From the NCBI RefSeq assembly GCF_907165205.1, contig NC_058193.1, forward strand, positions 14,707,521 to 14,771,520: a stretch of DNA of 64,000 nucleotides. The letters run 5' to 3'. Shown in pieces: positions 41,270-51,351 of the stretch; position 1 is the stretch's first letter; each line of letters starts with the position of its first letter. The DNA comes from Coccinella septempunctata (lineage: Eukaryota; Arthropoda; Insecta; Coleoptera; Coccinellidae). The position numbers were made by a program, and so were the translations under genes. Below the pieces are notes generated by a model. The model saw only the letters and a program-made list of their open reading frames with translations. It was not told where the DNA came from and did no database searches.

Positions 41270-41824
41270 TAATTCCGTACCTTCTACAAGTAGAATTCCA
41301 CATTGTATGAAAATTGTTCCACAGAGATCACTGTTTTCAACCAGAAATGAAAAATCAAAGAAAAAAAAACATTCTCCTTAATCTGTGTAGAATACAGTAC
41401 CTGTTTCAATAAACTATTTAAAATTTTCTTTGACGTATCATTCATCCCAATTCCATAGAATCCCTTTCTGAATTAAGCTTTATTGTCACTTCATTATACC
41501 ATCCCCTGGAATAAATACCCACAGAAAGATTTGATTCACACGCTGGAAAAATTTTGCTAATGATGATAGGTCGTTATTTTAACCTCAGCGGAAGATGGAG
41601 CTTTTCTACTCAACTGAGGAACATAACATATATTTATTCTCATAATTATAACATAAGAATGCTATTTTGTAATTCCAAAGTAGTTGCACATCATTCCTCA
41701 TTAATACTGATATCTCTGTTTATATTTAACCATGATAACGTATATTATTTGAAATAAAATGTATCCTTTGCCAATCCAATGATGATTGATGGAAGAGAAC
41801 CTGAGCCTAATTTTGTTTATCTGC

Positions 41825-41859
41825 CTATTCCCAGAGACAGAGTTTGTCTCTGCTATTCC
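41825..41859. mobile_element. 21-bp palindromic micro-insertion, 7-bp TSD
   Basis: CTATTCC flanks at 41825-41831 and 41853-41859. The insert has arms CAGAGACA and TGTCTCTG with a five-base loop, the same arms as the insert at 43604-43622. The duplication is 7 rather than 8 bp. It lies inside the MULE, so it is younger than the MULE insertion. Confidence 0.65.
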
Positions 41860-43094
41860 TATTACTAAACAACATAAAACTGGAAACGGTTCCAAATATT
41901 ATTAAACCTTTTAATTTGCCCGCGCTGCCGACCATAGAGATATGATTACAAATATTGGTCGGACACTCTGTGTTCTGAGTTCATTTGTAAGGCACAAGTA
42001 AGATGTCTAAAACTCTGGTGTATTCACTGATTCGATATTGTTTTTAATTTCGTGGGGATATCGGACCAGTTTCGTTTTTCCCACTGTAGGTAGCGCTGTT
42101 TAGAATTTGACAGAGCATTGTCAATTGAGATTTGAAAATAATTTGAATACTTTCCTACGACTAACGAATATGTTGTATTTATAAGCGATTATTGGTGTGT
42201 GAAAATGTATTAGTTTCGAGAAAGGGGTGTAGAACATTCATTTATTCAACATGTCGTTCAGTAAGTTCAGGTTTCTGTATGGACAATCAAGAACTACAGC
42301 TAATAATTCGGTGTTGTTGGAATTTGAGGCAGAAAAAATCAGATGAACGAACATTAGGGAAGGATATAGCTAAGTTTTATGGCAACTTCACCAATATTTC
42401 AAAGAAACTGTATTGGAAATACGTAATGTGAATTGTGAGCATGTATTGAGAATCAGAAAGTGATAAATTCGAGTTTGTTCTTCAAATATTCTTCCTGAGT
42501 AGATATAGTGAAAATTCCCTTTCCGTCAACTGAATATATTTGATGTTTGACCAATCAACTGTGTTTTATTAAAATCATATTGAATTACCCCCCCTCACGA
42601 ATTCAAGTTGTCAAACGGAAATTATCTTGAAGAACAGTAAATCCTCCTTCGAACCCTTATTCCATAGTGTTGAAATATTGACAGATTTGTTTTTACAACG
42701 AAAATTGAACTGTAAAGCTCAAATATTCCTTAACAGCTGACAAAATGGGCCAGTTCATATTTTGAACTCGTTGATCGACATTCGCAAAACGCAGAACAAA
42801 ATAAAACGAGAGAGTATCATTGGACTTCCTTTGGTAGAACAAGGACAGAACGAAGCAAATGACATGGTGGCGCCGCCACGAAACTGATCCCATATCCCCG
42901 ATTTTCCGAATTGTTGATGCTTGCAAAAAGTGACAAGTGCACACACCAGTGTTTTAGACATCTTAGGCACAAGAAATAGACGCTAGTATTGAATACTAGG
43001 GCGAAACAGTTTTGCGCAGTTTTGGAATAATTCTCGGACTGTCAAAAAGCCATACAGCCAAGGGCTGTATTCGTTCAAAAGTAAATATTCTTGA

Positions 43095-43132
43095 AGAAAA
43101 ACCAGAGATATATCTTTATCTCTGAGAAAAAC
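43095..43132. mobile_element. 22-bp palindromic micro-insertion, 8-bp TSD AGAAAAAC
   Basis: AGAAAAAC occurs at 43095-43102 and 43125-43132. The insert arms are CAGAGATA and TATCTCTG around a six-base loop. Confidence 0.8.
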
Positions 43133-43595
43133 CCAGAAAGTACGTTATTATCAACAACAACAAGGAAAATGAGTTATATTGTGTGTGGAGCACATAAAAT
43201 AGAAACGGACGAAATTTGCCTTGAATAATTAAAGAAAAACTTTAACGATAAAAACCAATGAGATGCATCAAGTACCCAAAGCCGCATATTCGCAATAAAA
43301 CCTTCAAATTAATAAAACAAGAAACGGTAATAATAAAATGAATGGTAACTTACGTATGGAATCCACTGAACAAAATGAAGAAAAAAAACAAGCTTTGTCC
43401 TACTCAAAATTCACTCTAGAAAAAAACTAACAGCAAAAACCGGTTTAACTCGTTTCAAGAAAGGACGCTTAATGAATCCCTTCTTCATTAGGAATTTCTT
43501 GCCTTTTTGATCTCAAGTACCTACTTGAAAAAGAGCGTCTTCCAGGGGCAGTAGTTATCGCAATGATGGAAAAAAAAGCAGTCCACTACCAATGA

Positions 43596-43630
43596 GTAAC
43601 AACCAGAGACAGGTTGTCTCTGGTAACAAC
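43596..43630. mobile_element. 19-bp palindromic micro-insertion, 8-bp TSD GTAACAAC
   Basis: GTAACAAC occurs at 43596-43603 and 43623-43630. The insert is CAGAGACAGGTTGTCTCTG, with perfect 8-bp arms and a three-base loop. Confidence 0.85.
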
Positions 43631-44084
43631 TCTTTGCCACTACAGTACTAACCGCTCTGATAACTCTCGGTAACCAAATGTGCATATGTCATAGTCTTAT
43701 TGTGAAATCAGTCATATTATAATACGCCTAGGCTTTTTCAATATGACTAGGCATATTGCAATATCACAGTAATAATCCAGGATCTCACAGTTTGACTGAC
43801 AATTTGAGGCAGGGGGGTGAAACTCCGGCTGTGGTCCTTATATACACTTTGGTTTCTTTTGGTTTGTAAGTGGGCGGTCCGTATATGTCGAATTCCTGAC
43901 AATTCGGTTCAATATCTGTAACCAGAGTAACCGCTCTAGTAACTTTCGGTTACCAAATGTGTATATACGGACCATAGGCCTAGTTCATTTCAATTTGATG
44001 CTTGAATCCCCACCCCTTATCGATAAACGCAGCAATCGCAGCGACACCTATCCTACGTTCCCCGTTTTCGACACATTTTTAGTA

Positions 44085-44157
44085 CGACGATCCCATTGAA
44101 CTCCCATAGAGTTCAATGGACGATCCATAGACATAGAGACATGTCTATGCGATGATC
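44085..44157. mobile_element. Two nested palindromic micro-insertions (25 bp inside the TSD of 24 bp)
   Basis: The older insert (44126-44149) has CATAGACAT/ATGTCTATG arms and a TSD CGACGATC/CGATGATC (44085-44092 and 44150-44157, one mismatch). A younger 25-bp insert (44094-44118; CATTGAACTC/GAGTTCAATG arms) landed in its left duplication, duplicating GACGATCC (44086-44093 and 44119-44126). Order follows from which duplication is split. Confidence 0.8.
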
Positions 44158-44187
44158 GTTCCCACAGAACACTAATATAATCGTTCC
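44155..44187. mobile_element. 17-bp micro-insertion, 8-bp TSD ATCGTTCC
   Basis: ATCGTTCC occurs at 44155-44162 and 44180-44187. The insert CACAGAACACTAATATA is not palindromic but is exactly 17 bp and starts CACAGA like those at 2497 and 49714. It is less certain than the palindromic cases, because chance or tandem slippage could give the repeat. Confidence 0.5.
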
Positions 44188-44226
44188 CCTTCTCTCTATG
44201 TCGACCGTTCTCCTTCTTTTTCACAT

Positions 44227-44301
44227 AACATAAGCATTGAACTCTATGGTTCCCATAGAGTTCAATGAACATCAGATCCCTTTCTCTATGATGAACATAA
44301 G
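44227..44301. mobile_element. Two sequential micro-insertions (33 bp, then 18 bp)
   Basis: The first, 44235-44267, has 15-bp arms (CATTGAACTCTATGG and complement, three-base loop) with TSD AACATAAG at 44227-44234. The second, CAGATCCCTTTCTCTATG (44273-44290), duplicated ATGAACAT (44265-44272, 44291-44298). Its arrival split the right AACATAAG; the intact right copy now reads at 44294-44301. All four duplications are perfect once the order is understood. Confidence 0.85.
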
Positions 44302-44633
44302 CCATATTTTGGCGATTAAGGGCCGACTGCACCGTACACATTTTTAAGTGGAGCTTAGCCAAGCTCCACTTAAGCTCCGCTCCACTTATATTTTAAGGGA
44401 AAGTTGAAATGCACCGTAGAAAATTAAGTGGCGCTTGACTAAGCCATAGCACGGTATAAGATTTCGTGTGCGACGTTGCAATCCACCATAGAATAGGTCA
44501 TATTTTCCATTTAAGATACAGAAAAATGAGTTTTTATATGAAATTCTCTGTTCAGTCTGCTCATACCGGCAAATTCAAACTATAGATAGATAGTTATTAG
44601 TTATCTACTACGGTCTTCGCAGCTTATAAATAT

Positions 44634-45556
44634 ATGAACGCTCTTGAGAATATTTTGGAAATGGAGAGTGAAAATAAACGGTTTCGAGGTGTGAATTATT
44701 CGCTCGCGGAGAAACAGTTGCTGTTGCAATTAGTGAGTGGCGAAAAACATAATGTAATAATAGAGAATAATAGAGAATAAAAAGACAGATGCGCAGTCCT
44801 GGAGGGAAAAAGATGGTGCTTGGGAAAAAATAACACGGCAGTTCAATAGTATGTCTCCAATGAAAATATTTCAATGTAAAGAATCTTTAAAAAAGTGCTA
44901 TGAAAATAAAAAGAAAGAAGTGAAGAAGCTTGTGGCAACACAAAAAAGAAATTGTATGGCCACAGGGGGTGGAGGAGCTATGAAAATAGATGATCCGTGC
45001 GCCGAGATAGTGATGGAAATCGCCAATAAAAAAACTTTAATGGGCATGGAATGTGAATTTGGAGGAGATAGAGCTGGTCCTTCCAGGGAGCCATAACTGG
45101 AAGAAGGAGAAGTTGTAACAATTCACCCCGAGGAATTGGAAAATCAAGAGGAGGTACGTTTTCATTTTTGGCATTTCTAGGATATTTCATGATGTAACTG
45201 TTTTTCAGGAATCTATCGACTGGGGCCATCATACTGCTCAGAATTTGAGAACTCCACTTTCCAAAGAACTATCAGAAACAAAAAGGCTCTGTGAAAAATC
45301 TGGAAAGTGGATTTCCAGAAGACATCCTGGTGTAGTGAAAGCGGTACATACAAGTGACTTATCGAGAAAATATCACGAAGTGGCGGATTTAAAAAAAGTT
45401 TACTTGGAAACTGAACTCAAGAGATCTAAAAGGGAAGATGAAAGACAGGAGGCTGAGCATCAGCTCCGAATGAAAAATTTGCAGAGGGACCTAGAAATTA
45501 AGGACTTGCAGATTAAGAAATTGAAAAATCTCGAATTATTCAACAATACTTGTTAA
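44634..45556 (+). pseudogene. Harbinger Myb/SANT-like DNA-binding protein, two exons, lightly damaged
   Basis: Exon 1 (44634-45153) starts MNALENILEMESENK with a trihelix/SANT-like segment (NYSLAEKQLLLQLVSGE, then SWREKDGAWEKITRQFNS and KECY-type third helix). A tandem duplication of TAATAGAGAA at about 44756-44776 shifts the frame, and a TAA stop lies at 45094-45096. The intron is 45154-45208 (GTACGT...TTTTTCAG). Exon 2 (45209-45556) encodes a Lys/Glu-rich coiled coil ending LQIKKLKNLELFNNTC. In the family this protein accompanies the transposase and helps nuclear import and TIR recognition. Confidence 0.75.
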
Positions 45557-45619
45557 TTTTTTGTAGAAATAAAAAAAAGAGTAAACCTGAATAAATTTAT
45601 TAAATTTCCAAAAGTAAAA

Positions 45620-46866
45620 TCATAAATTCCCAAAGTAGTCTTGAATGAGCCTTGTACGAAATAAAATACTGCTCGCTGTTGCAGTGCTTTCAGGAACATT
45701 TGGGATACTCCCATTTCTGATCATCTGATGTAATTCCTCCACGTCAAATTCTTCATCACCCAATCCTCTTGCAAAATTATGTAGTATGGCTGTGGCTATA
45801 ATAATTGCCATAGTTGTTTCCATTTTAAGCCTACAGCCATATATGCTAGGATTGGAAACCGTCTTTTCCATATACCAAAGCACCGCTCTATGGTATTTCG
45901 GGTCCTTATATGGGCTTCATTATAAAGATGTTCTGCTCTTGAGGTAGGATTCAGTAGTGGTGTCAATAGATATTTATTTATGGGATAACCACTATCACCT
46001 GTTCAGAAAAAAAAAATTGTTAAATCCAATAATTTATTCCATATTTATTTTTCAAACTTGCCTAATATTATGCAGTCATCAAAATGCCCATTTTCAAAAA
46101 GCATGGCAACACGACTCGAATTGAAAATGGTACTGTCATGCGCTGATCCAGGCCATCTCCCAACTACATTTTGAAATTTCAAATCTGCATTACAGATTGC
46201 CTGCACGTTAATGGAGAAATAGCCTTTACGATTTCTGAATATTTCTGCATCATCACCACCTACAAGTAGTTCTTCAATATAATTTAAAAAATTAAACCTA
46301 CAGAAATACCAACCTGGTGATTGAATTTTCACATGTGTGCAGTCTATCGCTCCAACTACATGGGGAAATCTAGCAATGTCATAAAACTGCCTTTTCAATA
46401 TGTTCCTTCTTTCATTGTCAGGAAATGTTATAAACTGATCGTATAGGATAGCTATTGATCTTGTCACTTTTTGAACTATACGGCCTGCAGTTGTTGGGTG
46501 AATTCCAATAAAATCAGCTATACAATCTAAATGCGCTCCTGTTGCATATAATCGTAGACACGTTAATAATTGATTTATTGGAGGCACAGACATATTCCTG
46601 AAAAATTGGTTTGTGATTTAGTCACAAAGTAGACTGAATAAATGTTATTCTACTTACATATCAGTTTCAAATTCCAATTGGTTTTCGACATAAGGCAAGA
46701 ATTGCATCACACTCTCTTTACTCAATCTAAATTTCTTGAAAAATGTAAAATCATCCAAATTATGGAAATGATCTGTACGATCATATATCCTACGAGGAAT
46801 TCCAAATTCAACGATTTCCAATTCATCAAGATATTCCCAGATTATATCATTGACGATAAATTCCAT
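45620..46866 (-). pseudogene. Harbinger DDE transposase (HARBI1-like), three exons, one 2-bp frameshift
   Basis: Exons are 46658-46866, 46062-46597 and 45620-45998 on the minus strand, with introns of 60 and 63 bp. The second intron uses a GC donor (AG/GCAAGT) with a CAG acceptor. Catalytic residues sit in VVGAIDCTHVKI (Asp), GSAHDSTIF (Asp) and RNTIERCFG (Glu). An HTH-like segment lies around DCIADFIGIHPTTAGRIV. An extra AT in the ATATAT near 45840 breaks the frame between FPILA and YGCRLKMETT; exon lengths total 1124 nt, two more than a multiple of three. Full length would be about 373 residues. Confidence 0.9.
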
Positions 46867-47212
46867 AACTATCTAATAACTAATCACAACACTGTCTCTG
46901 ACTATACTACTATACAAAAGATAACTTTTGAAATTACTTCTAAAAGTGAATACTCGAATGCCGAACTGCGAACTGTGCTTGAAATTTTGAATTTGAACAT
47001 TTGACATTACTTTCAAAAATTTTTAGGTTAAGTTGATGCGTAAAATCATGCGTAATCGTTGGTAAAATCGTTAAGCGGTAGTTCTTCTCCTTAAAATAAG
47101 CCGACCTTATCTCGATTTAGGTGACGCTTAAACTACGGTGCAGTCGGATTATTCAAATAAGCTACACTTAAACGTTAAGCTTAAGCGGTGCAGTCGGCCC
47201 TAAGCGTCTTAA

Positions 47213-48720
47213 ACTTAAAATTATGGACCCGATAATATATCTTCCAAAATTATAAAACAGCTTCATAAATACATTGTAACACCATTAGTACACATCATCA
47301 ATCTAAGCTTTGCGCAGGGTAAAATTCCGACACAATGGAAGCAGTCTCTTGTCACACCGGTCTATAAAACAGGAGATCCGACTCAAATTTACAACTACAG
47401 ACCAATTTCTGTTATTAGAAATTTCGCCAAAATATTCGAAAAATCTCTAAAAAATAGAATAACCACATTTTTCAATGAAAATAACATAATTACAGACAGA
47501 CAATTTGGCTTCACGAAGAACCTTGGTACAGAGGATGCGATCCTTGATTTCTTACAGAAGCCAAGATAAAAAGCTTACAGGCTAACCTAGTTTGCTATGC
47601 GGACGATACAGTAATAACATTCACTGCTGAAACCTGGGAGAAACTAAAGAAGATTGCGGAAACCAATATGAGGAAAATTTATTTATGGTTAGAGCACAAT
47701 TTACTAACCCTAAATTTAAACAATTGTCCACCAACCCAAGCATTTCGCATTGAGACTACATTCTCCTCATTGTAATACTCAAATATGTACTTGTCAACAG
47801 ATAGAAAAAACCTCTTGCATAAGATACCTCGGAATTATATTAGATCAACACTTAAAATGGACAGAACATATAAATCACGTAGTAAAGAGAGTAAGGTTGT
47901 TATTTCATAGGTTCTATAGGTTGAAGGACATCCTCTCAAAGAAGAATTTTTTTTTATTATATGGCAGCTTGGCAGAATCAATAATCAGATATTGTATTGT
48001 TGTTTGGGGGGGTGCATTCTCAACTTCGCTGCAGACGTTACAAACAAAACAAAATACTTTAATGAAAATCATTTTGGAAAAACCAAGATTACATTCCACA
48101 GAACTGCTATGAGGAGACTGAATTAATGAACATCAAAAAAATTTTTGTGAATCAATGCATAATAAGAATGTATAGAAAACAGAATATGTATGAGCAGAGA
48201 AGGGGAGGGGTGACTAGATCGGCATATTGTATGAATTTTCATGTTCAACATTTTAGAAAGTCCGTAACCCAGAGATCATTTATGTATTTCGGTCCTAAAT
48301 TCTTCAATATCATTCCAAATGACCTAAAAAAGTGTAGTAGAATTAATTACTTTAAATCGGAAATCAGACGTTTTATATTGAAAAATCCTGAGAGATTTGA
48401 TTTCTGATTCACATGTTGGTTGGTGATTCGGGAGTAGATTTTTTATTTCTTGTTTTTGTTTTTTTTTGTTTTTTTTTTCTTTTTTTTTCTTCTTTTTTCT
48501 TCCCATTCGGCCGTTATCGTTTCCTCCAGACTGCGCGTCGTATTACAATGCCATTATCTTTATTTGTGTACATTTAACGAAGCACCAGGGAATGTTCAGT
48601 GGTACAAACCGACGACTGTCTAGGTACATTGTGTGTTCTTGTGGTGTTTCATATATAATTTATATTTGTGTACTATTAATGTCGGAATAAATTTGATTTG
48701 ATTGATTTGATTTGATTGAA
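47213..48720 (+). pseudogene. Non-LTR retrotransposon (LINE) 3' portion
   Basis: RT coding begins near 47225 with IKQLHKYIVTPLVHIINLSF, QWKQSLVTPVYKTGDP and YNYRPISVI. After an internal deletion near 47565 it has VCYADDTVITF. The downstream block is IRYLGIILDQHLKWTEHINH and RYCIVVWGG. A T-rich stretch (48435-48500) and a 3' tail of TTGAT/TTTGATT repeats end it at about 48720. The type is Jockey/CR1-like. It starts within about 12 bp of the Harbinger's right TSD. Confidence 0.8.
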
Positions 48721-49705
48721 TCGATGTCTTAAAGCGTCTTTAAGCGTGACGTCATTAATTTTGTTGTTGCAAAAATAGAATATCGCTGATGGTTGAGTCA
48801 TCTGTCGTTGTCGTTAGACAGCGAATCGAATTGTGAATTTTTCAATTTCTATTCTTTGGCTATTATTTGAAAAATATTTATTTATTCTAAATGACAATGC
48901 AGAAACTGCATTATTGGCAGTAAAAGCACTCTTCCCTAGTAGGAATTCAAATCAAATTCGATATAAACAACATAATAGAGAGATATGGAAGAAGCGTATA
49001 ACGCGAACGTACGTTAATAACGTCATGCGGTAATGGAATAACGTCTTGCGCTATTTGGCTCAGATTTTAGTCGTATGGAAGATACGAATTTACGTTATTA
49101 GCGTAAGCAACAGATGATCGGTAAATGTCAAAGTTTGTTGTCGATAGGTTATGCATTTTGGGTTGATTTTATGCTGTTTTTGTGAATAATGTGTGTTTAT
49201 ATGGATGCATATCTACAGGAATTTTTGTTTGTGGAGGTGGATTGAACTGTATTGAAAAATACCTGTTCACAGTGATGCTTTCATGATTTTGAAATAGACA
49301 TGGACCTTTAAGTGGCCACTATAGTTACTAAGAAAAAATTGGAATATCATCTGGAGGATATGTAGAGATAACGTAGAATTATTTGTGTACTGCTTTACTG
49401 CCATTAACCTATAAGCCAATGTCCAATCTAGATGTTTCTACTTTTATGAGTCTTGATAAAAAAATCTCGAATTGAACCCTTTTATTTCCTATTGAAAACA
49501 AGTTACATAGTTCATAATCAAAAATATAGGATTGAAATAGGTACTCAGAATTAAACACTAGGATGAAAATTTCTATTTTCATTCGACTCTTCCTTTCATG
49601 TGACCCATTAATTGAAGATATACACTTTTACATTTGGTTATTAGATTATTCTTGAGGAACTCATTTAGTCTCTTCTGCTCTTATGAAAAATTCGATTGAA
49701 TGTCG

Positions 49706-49773
49706 ATTAAGAGCACAGATTACAGAGTAGTGATTAAGAGGCATGGAGGTTTTCCTACCTCCATGTTAAGAGG
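49706..49773. mobile_element. Two overlapping micro-insertions (19 bp and 24 bp), 8-bp TSDs
   Basis: ATTAAGAG (49706-49713, 49733-49740) brackets CACAGATTACAGAGTAGTG. TTAAGAGG (49734-49741, 49766-49773) brackets a 24-bp hairpin with arms CATGGAGGT and ACCTCCATG. The second duplication overlaps the first, so the events were sequential. The same pair exists inverted in the other palindrome arm at 53283-53350. Confidence 0.85.
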
Positions 49774-49891
49774 CCCCTTTTTCATAACATAACCTACTTC
49801 TGTCAAAACAAACGGAAAAATAGTAATGCGCAAGGCAAGAAAACAACGTAAATTACGATAACGTTAAACGTTATCCACCCGTAAATAGAGA

Positions 49892-51351
49892 TAAGAGAGT
49901 TGAAGTGCGCACAGAACGTTAGCCTGAACGTAAACGTTAACGTGACAAATAACGTCAAATATAACGTTTACGTGTTGTAATGAAATTTGAGTTGAAGTGC
50001 TGCCATCATGAAACGTCAGACGTTAAACATAACCTATCAATTTGGATTTTGGTATTTCTATGATTTTATTTTGCTGGAACTCTCTTTTATCTAATATCTA
50101 TAATATTGAGACTCGACAGCTGGAATAATATTTGAAATATTGATGTTCTAATGATTATATGCATAATAAAGAGAATTTTCAACTTGAAAGTATTTTATTA
50201 TCAATGAATAAATATGCATGTGTTAAGAGACATGAGAATTGCAGTGTAGTTTCAGCCATTTCCTTATGTACTGAATGTAATCTGATAACACAGTAATTTA
50301 ACTTAATCCTTTTGATAACTTTCAAATCACTGCTGATTTCCTATAATTTTCGTTCATTATGAGAAAATACACAGGAAATGTAAACAATGACAGTTTGAGG
50401 TTATCGAGAATTGCATTCAACAATCAAAATTCGGCCATTCGCAAGTCATCGGTGCTACTCGTTTAACGTTCGGTTAACGTACGTCGATGTTTAAGGTATA
50501 CGTGGGAGACCGCTAGTTTACGTAGGCCGTAAAGCTGACGCTAACGTTAACGTTAAAAACGGACGAATGAGCATGCGTAGATGTCAATTATAACGTTAAC
50601 GTTTACGTTCATGGCTGCACTTCAACTCTCTATAAATAGAGAGTTGAAGTGCAGCCATGAACGTAAACGTTAACGTTATAATTGACATCTACGCATGCTC
50701 ATTCGTCCGTTTTTAACGTTAACGTTAGCGTCAGCTTTACGGCCTACGTAAACTAGCGGTCTCCCACGTATACCTTAAACATCGACGTACGTTAACCGAA
50801 CGTTAAACGAATAGCACCGATGACTTGCGAATGGCCGAATTTTGATTGTTAAATGCAATTCTCGATAACCTCAAACTGTCATTGTTTACATTTCCTGTGT
50901 ATTTTCTCATAATGAACGAAAATTCTAGGAAATCAGCAGTGATTTGAAAGTTATCAAAAGGATTAAGTTAAATTACTGTGTTATCAGATTACATTCAGTA
51001 CATAAGGAAATGGCTGAAACTACATTGCTGATGTCTCTAACACTTGAACATTTCATTGATAATAAAATACTTCCAAGCTGAAAATTCTCTTTATTAGGCA
51101 TATAAATCATTAGAACATCGATATTCCAAATGTTATTCCAACTGTCGGAGCTCAATATTAGATAAAAGAGAGTTCACGCGAAACGAAAGCAAAATCAAAT
51201 TGATAGGTTATGTTTAACGTCTGACGTTTCATGATGGCAACACTTCAACTCAAATTTCATCACAACACGTAAACGTTATATCTGACGTTATATCTCACGT
51301 TAACGTTTACGTTCAGGCTAACGTATTGTGCACACTTCAACTCTCTATTAG
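49892..51351. mobile_element. Two inverted copies of a 0.7 kb TIR element, end to end
   Basis: Copy 1 (49892-50634) begins GAGAGTTGAAGTGCGCAC and ends GTGC-ACTTCAACTCTCTA. Copy 2 (50636-51351) is its near-perfect inversion. The junction reads CTCTCTATAAATAGAGAG. Both are full of ACGTTAACGTTTACGTT-type repeats. Together they form a roughly 1.46 kb palindrome with a two-base centre at 50634-50635. Confidence 0.8.

Larger units (their letters stand above)
39391..43063 (+). mobile_element. MULE-type transposon, 3.7 kb, 10-bp TSD
   Basis: GCTGTATTCG is duplicated at 39381-39390 and 43064-43073. Inside both ends are inverted segments with GACAGTCCGAGAAT, ACTGCGCA and CTAGCGTCTATTTC (about 39405-39470 and 42960-43045), diverged and with small indels. 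The interior carries a decayed transposase with C2H2 finger and SWIM-like Cys motif. TSD length, TIRs and transposase type agree on the Mutator superfamily. Confidence 0.7.
43074..44302. mobile_element. Decayed P-like element piece riddled with micro-insertions
   Basis: Two stretches match the P-like element at 56973-58257: the first bases (AAGTAAATATTCTTGAAGAA, as at 57720-57739) and 43988-44083 (GCTTGAATCCCCA...CTTATCGATAAACGCAGC..., as at 58130-58225). The right terminus resembles CGTTCTCCTTCTCTCTA. A direct repeat of about 38 bp (TAACCGCTCT...CCAAATG) occurs at about 43648 and 43930. No coding remains. At least seven micro-insertions are listed separately. Confidence 0.6.
44320..47200. 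mobile_element. PIF/Harbinger transposon, nearly complete
   Basis: Both ends are GGGCCGACTGCACCG (inverted), flanked by TAA duplications (44317-44319, 47201-47203). Subterminal AAGTGGAGCTT/AAGCTCCACTT repeats lie at the left end. It contains the two genes typical of animal Harbingers in tail-to-tail order: a Myb/SANT-like DNA-binding gene (+) and a DDE transposase (-). Both carry small frame-breaking changes, so it was active recently but this copy probably is not autonomous. Confidence 0.95.

Noticed and set aside
43020..43075. ATACAGCC/GGCTGTAT hairpin as another P-type footprint
   Set aside because: It is formed by the MULE's right end meeting its 10-bp target duplication GCTGTATTCG.
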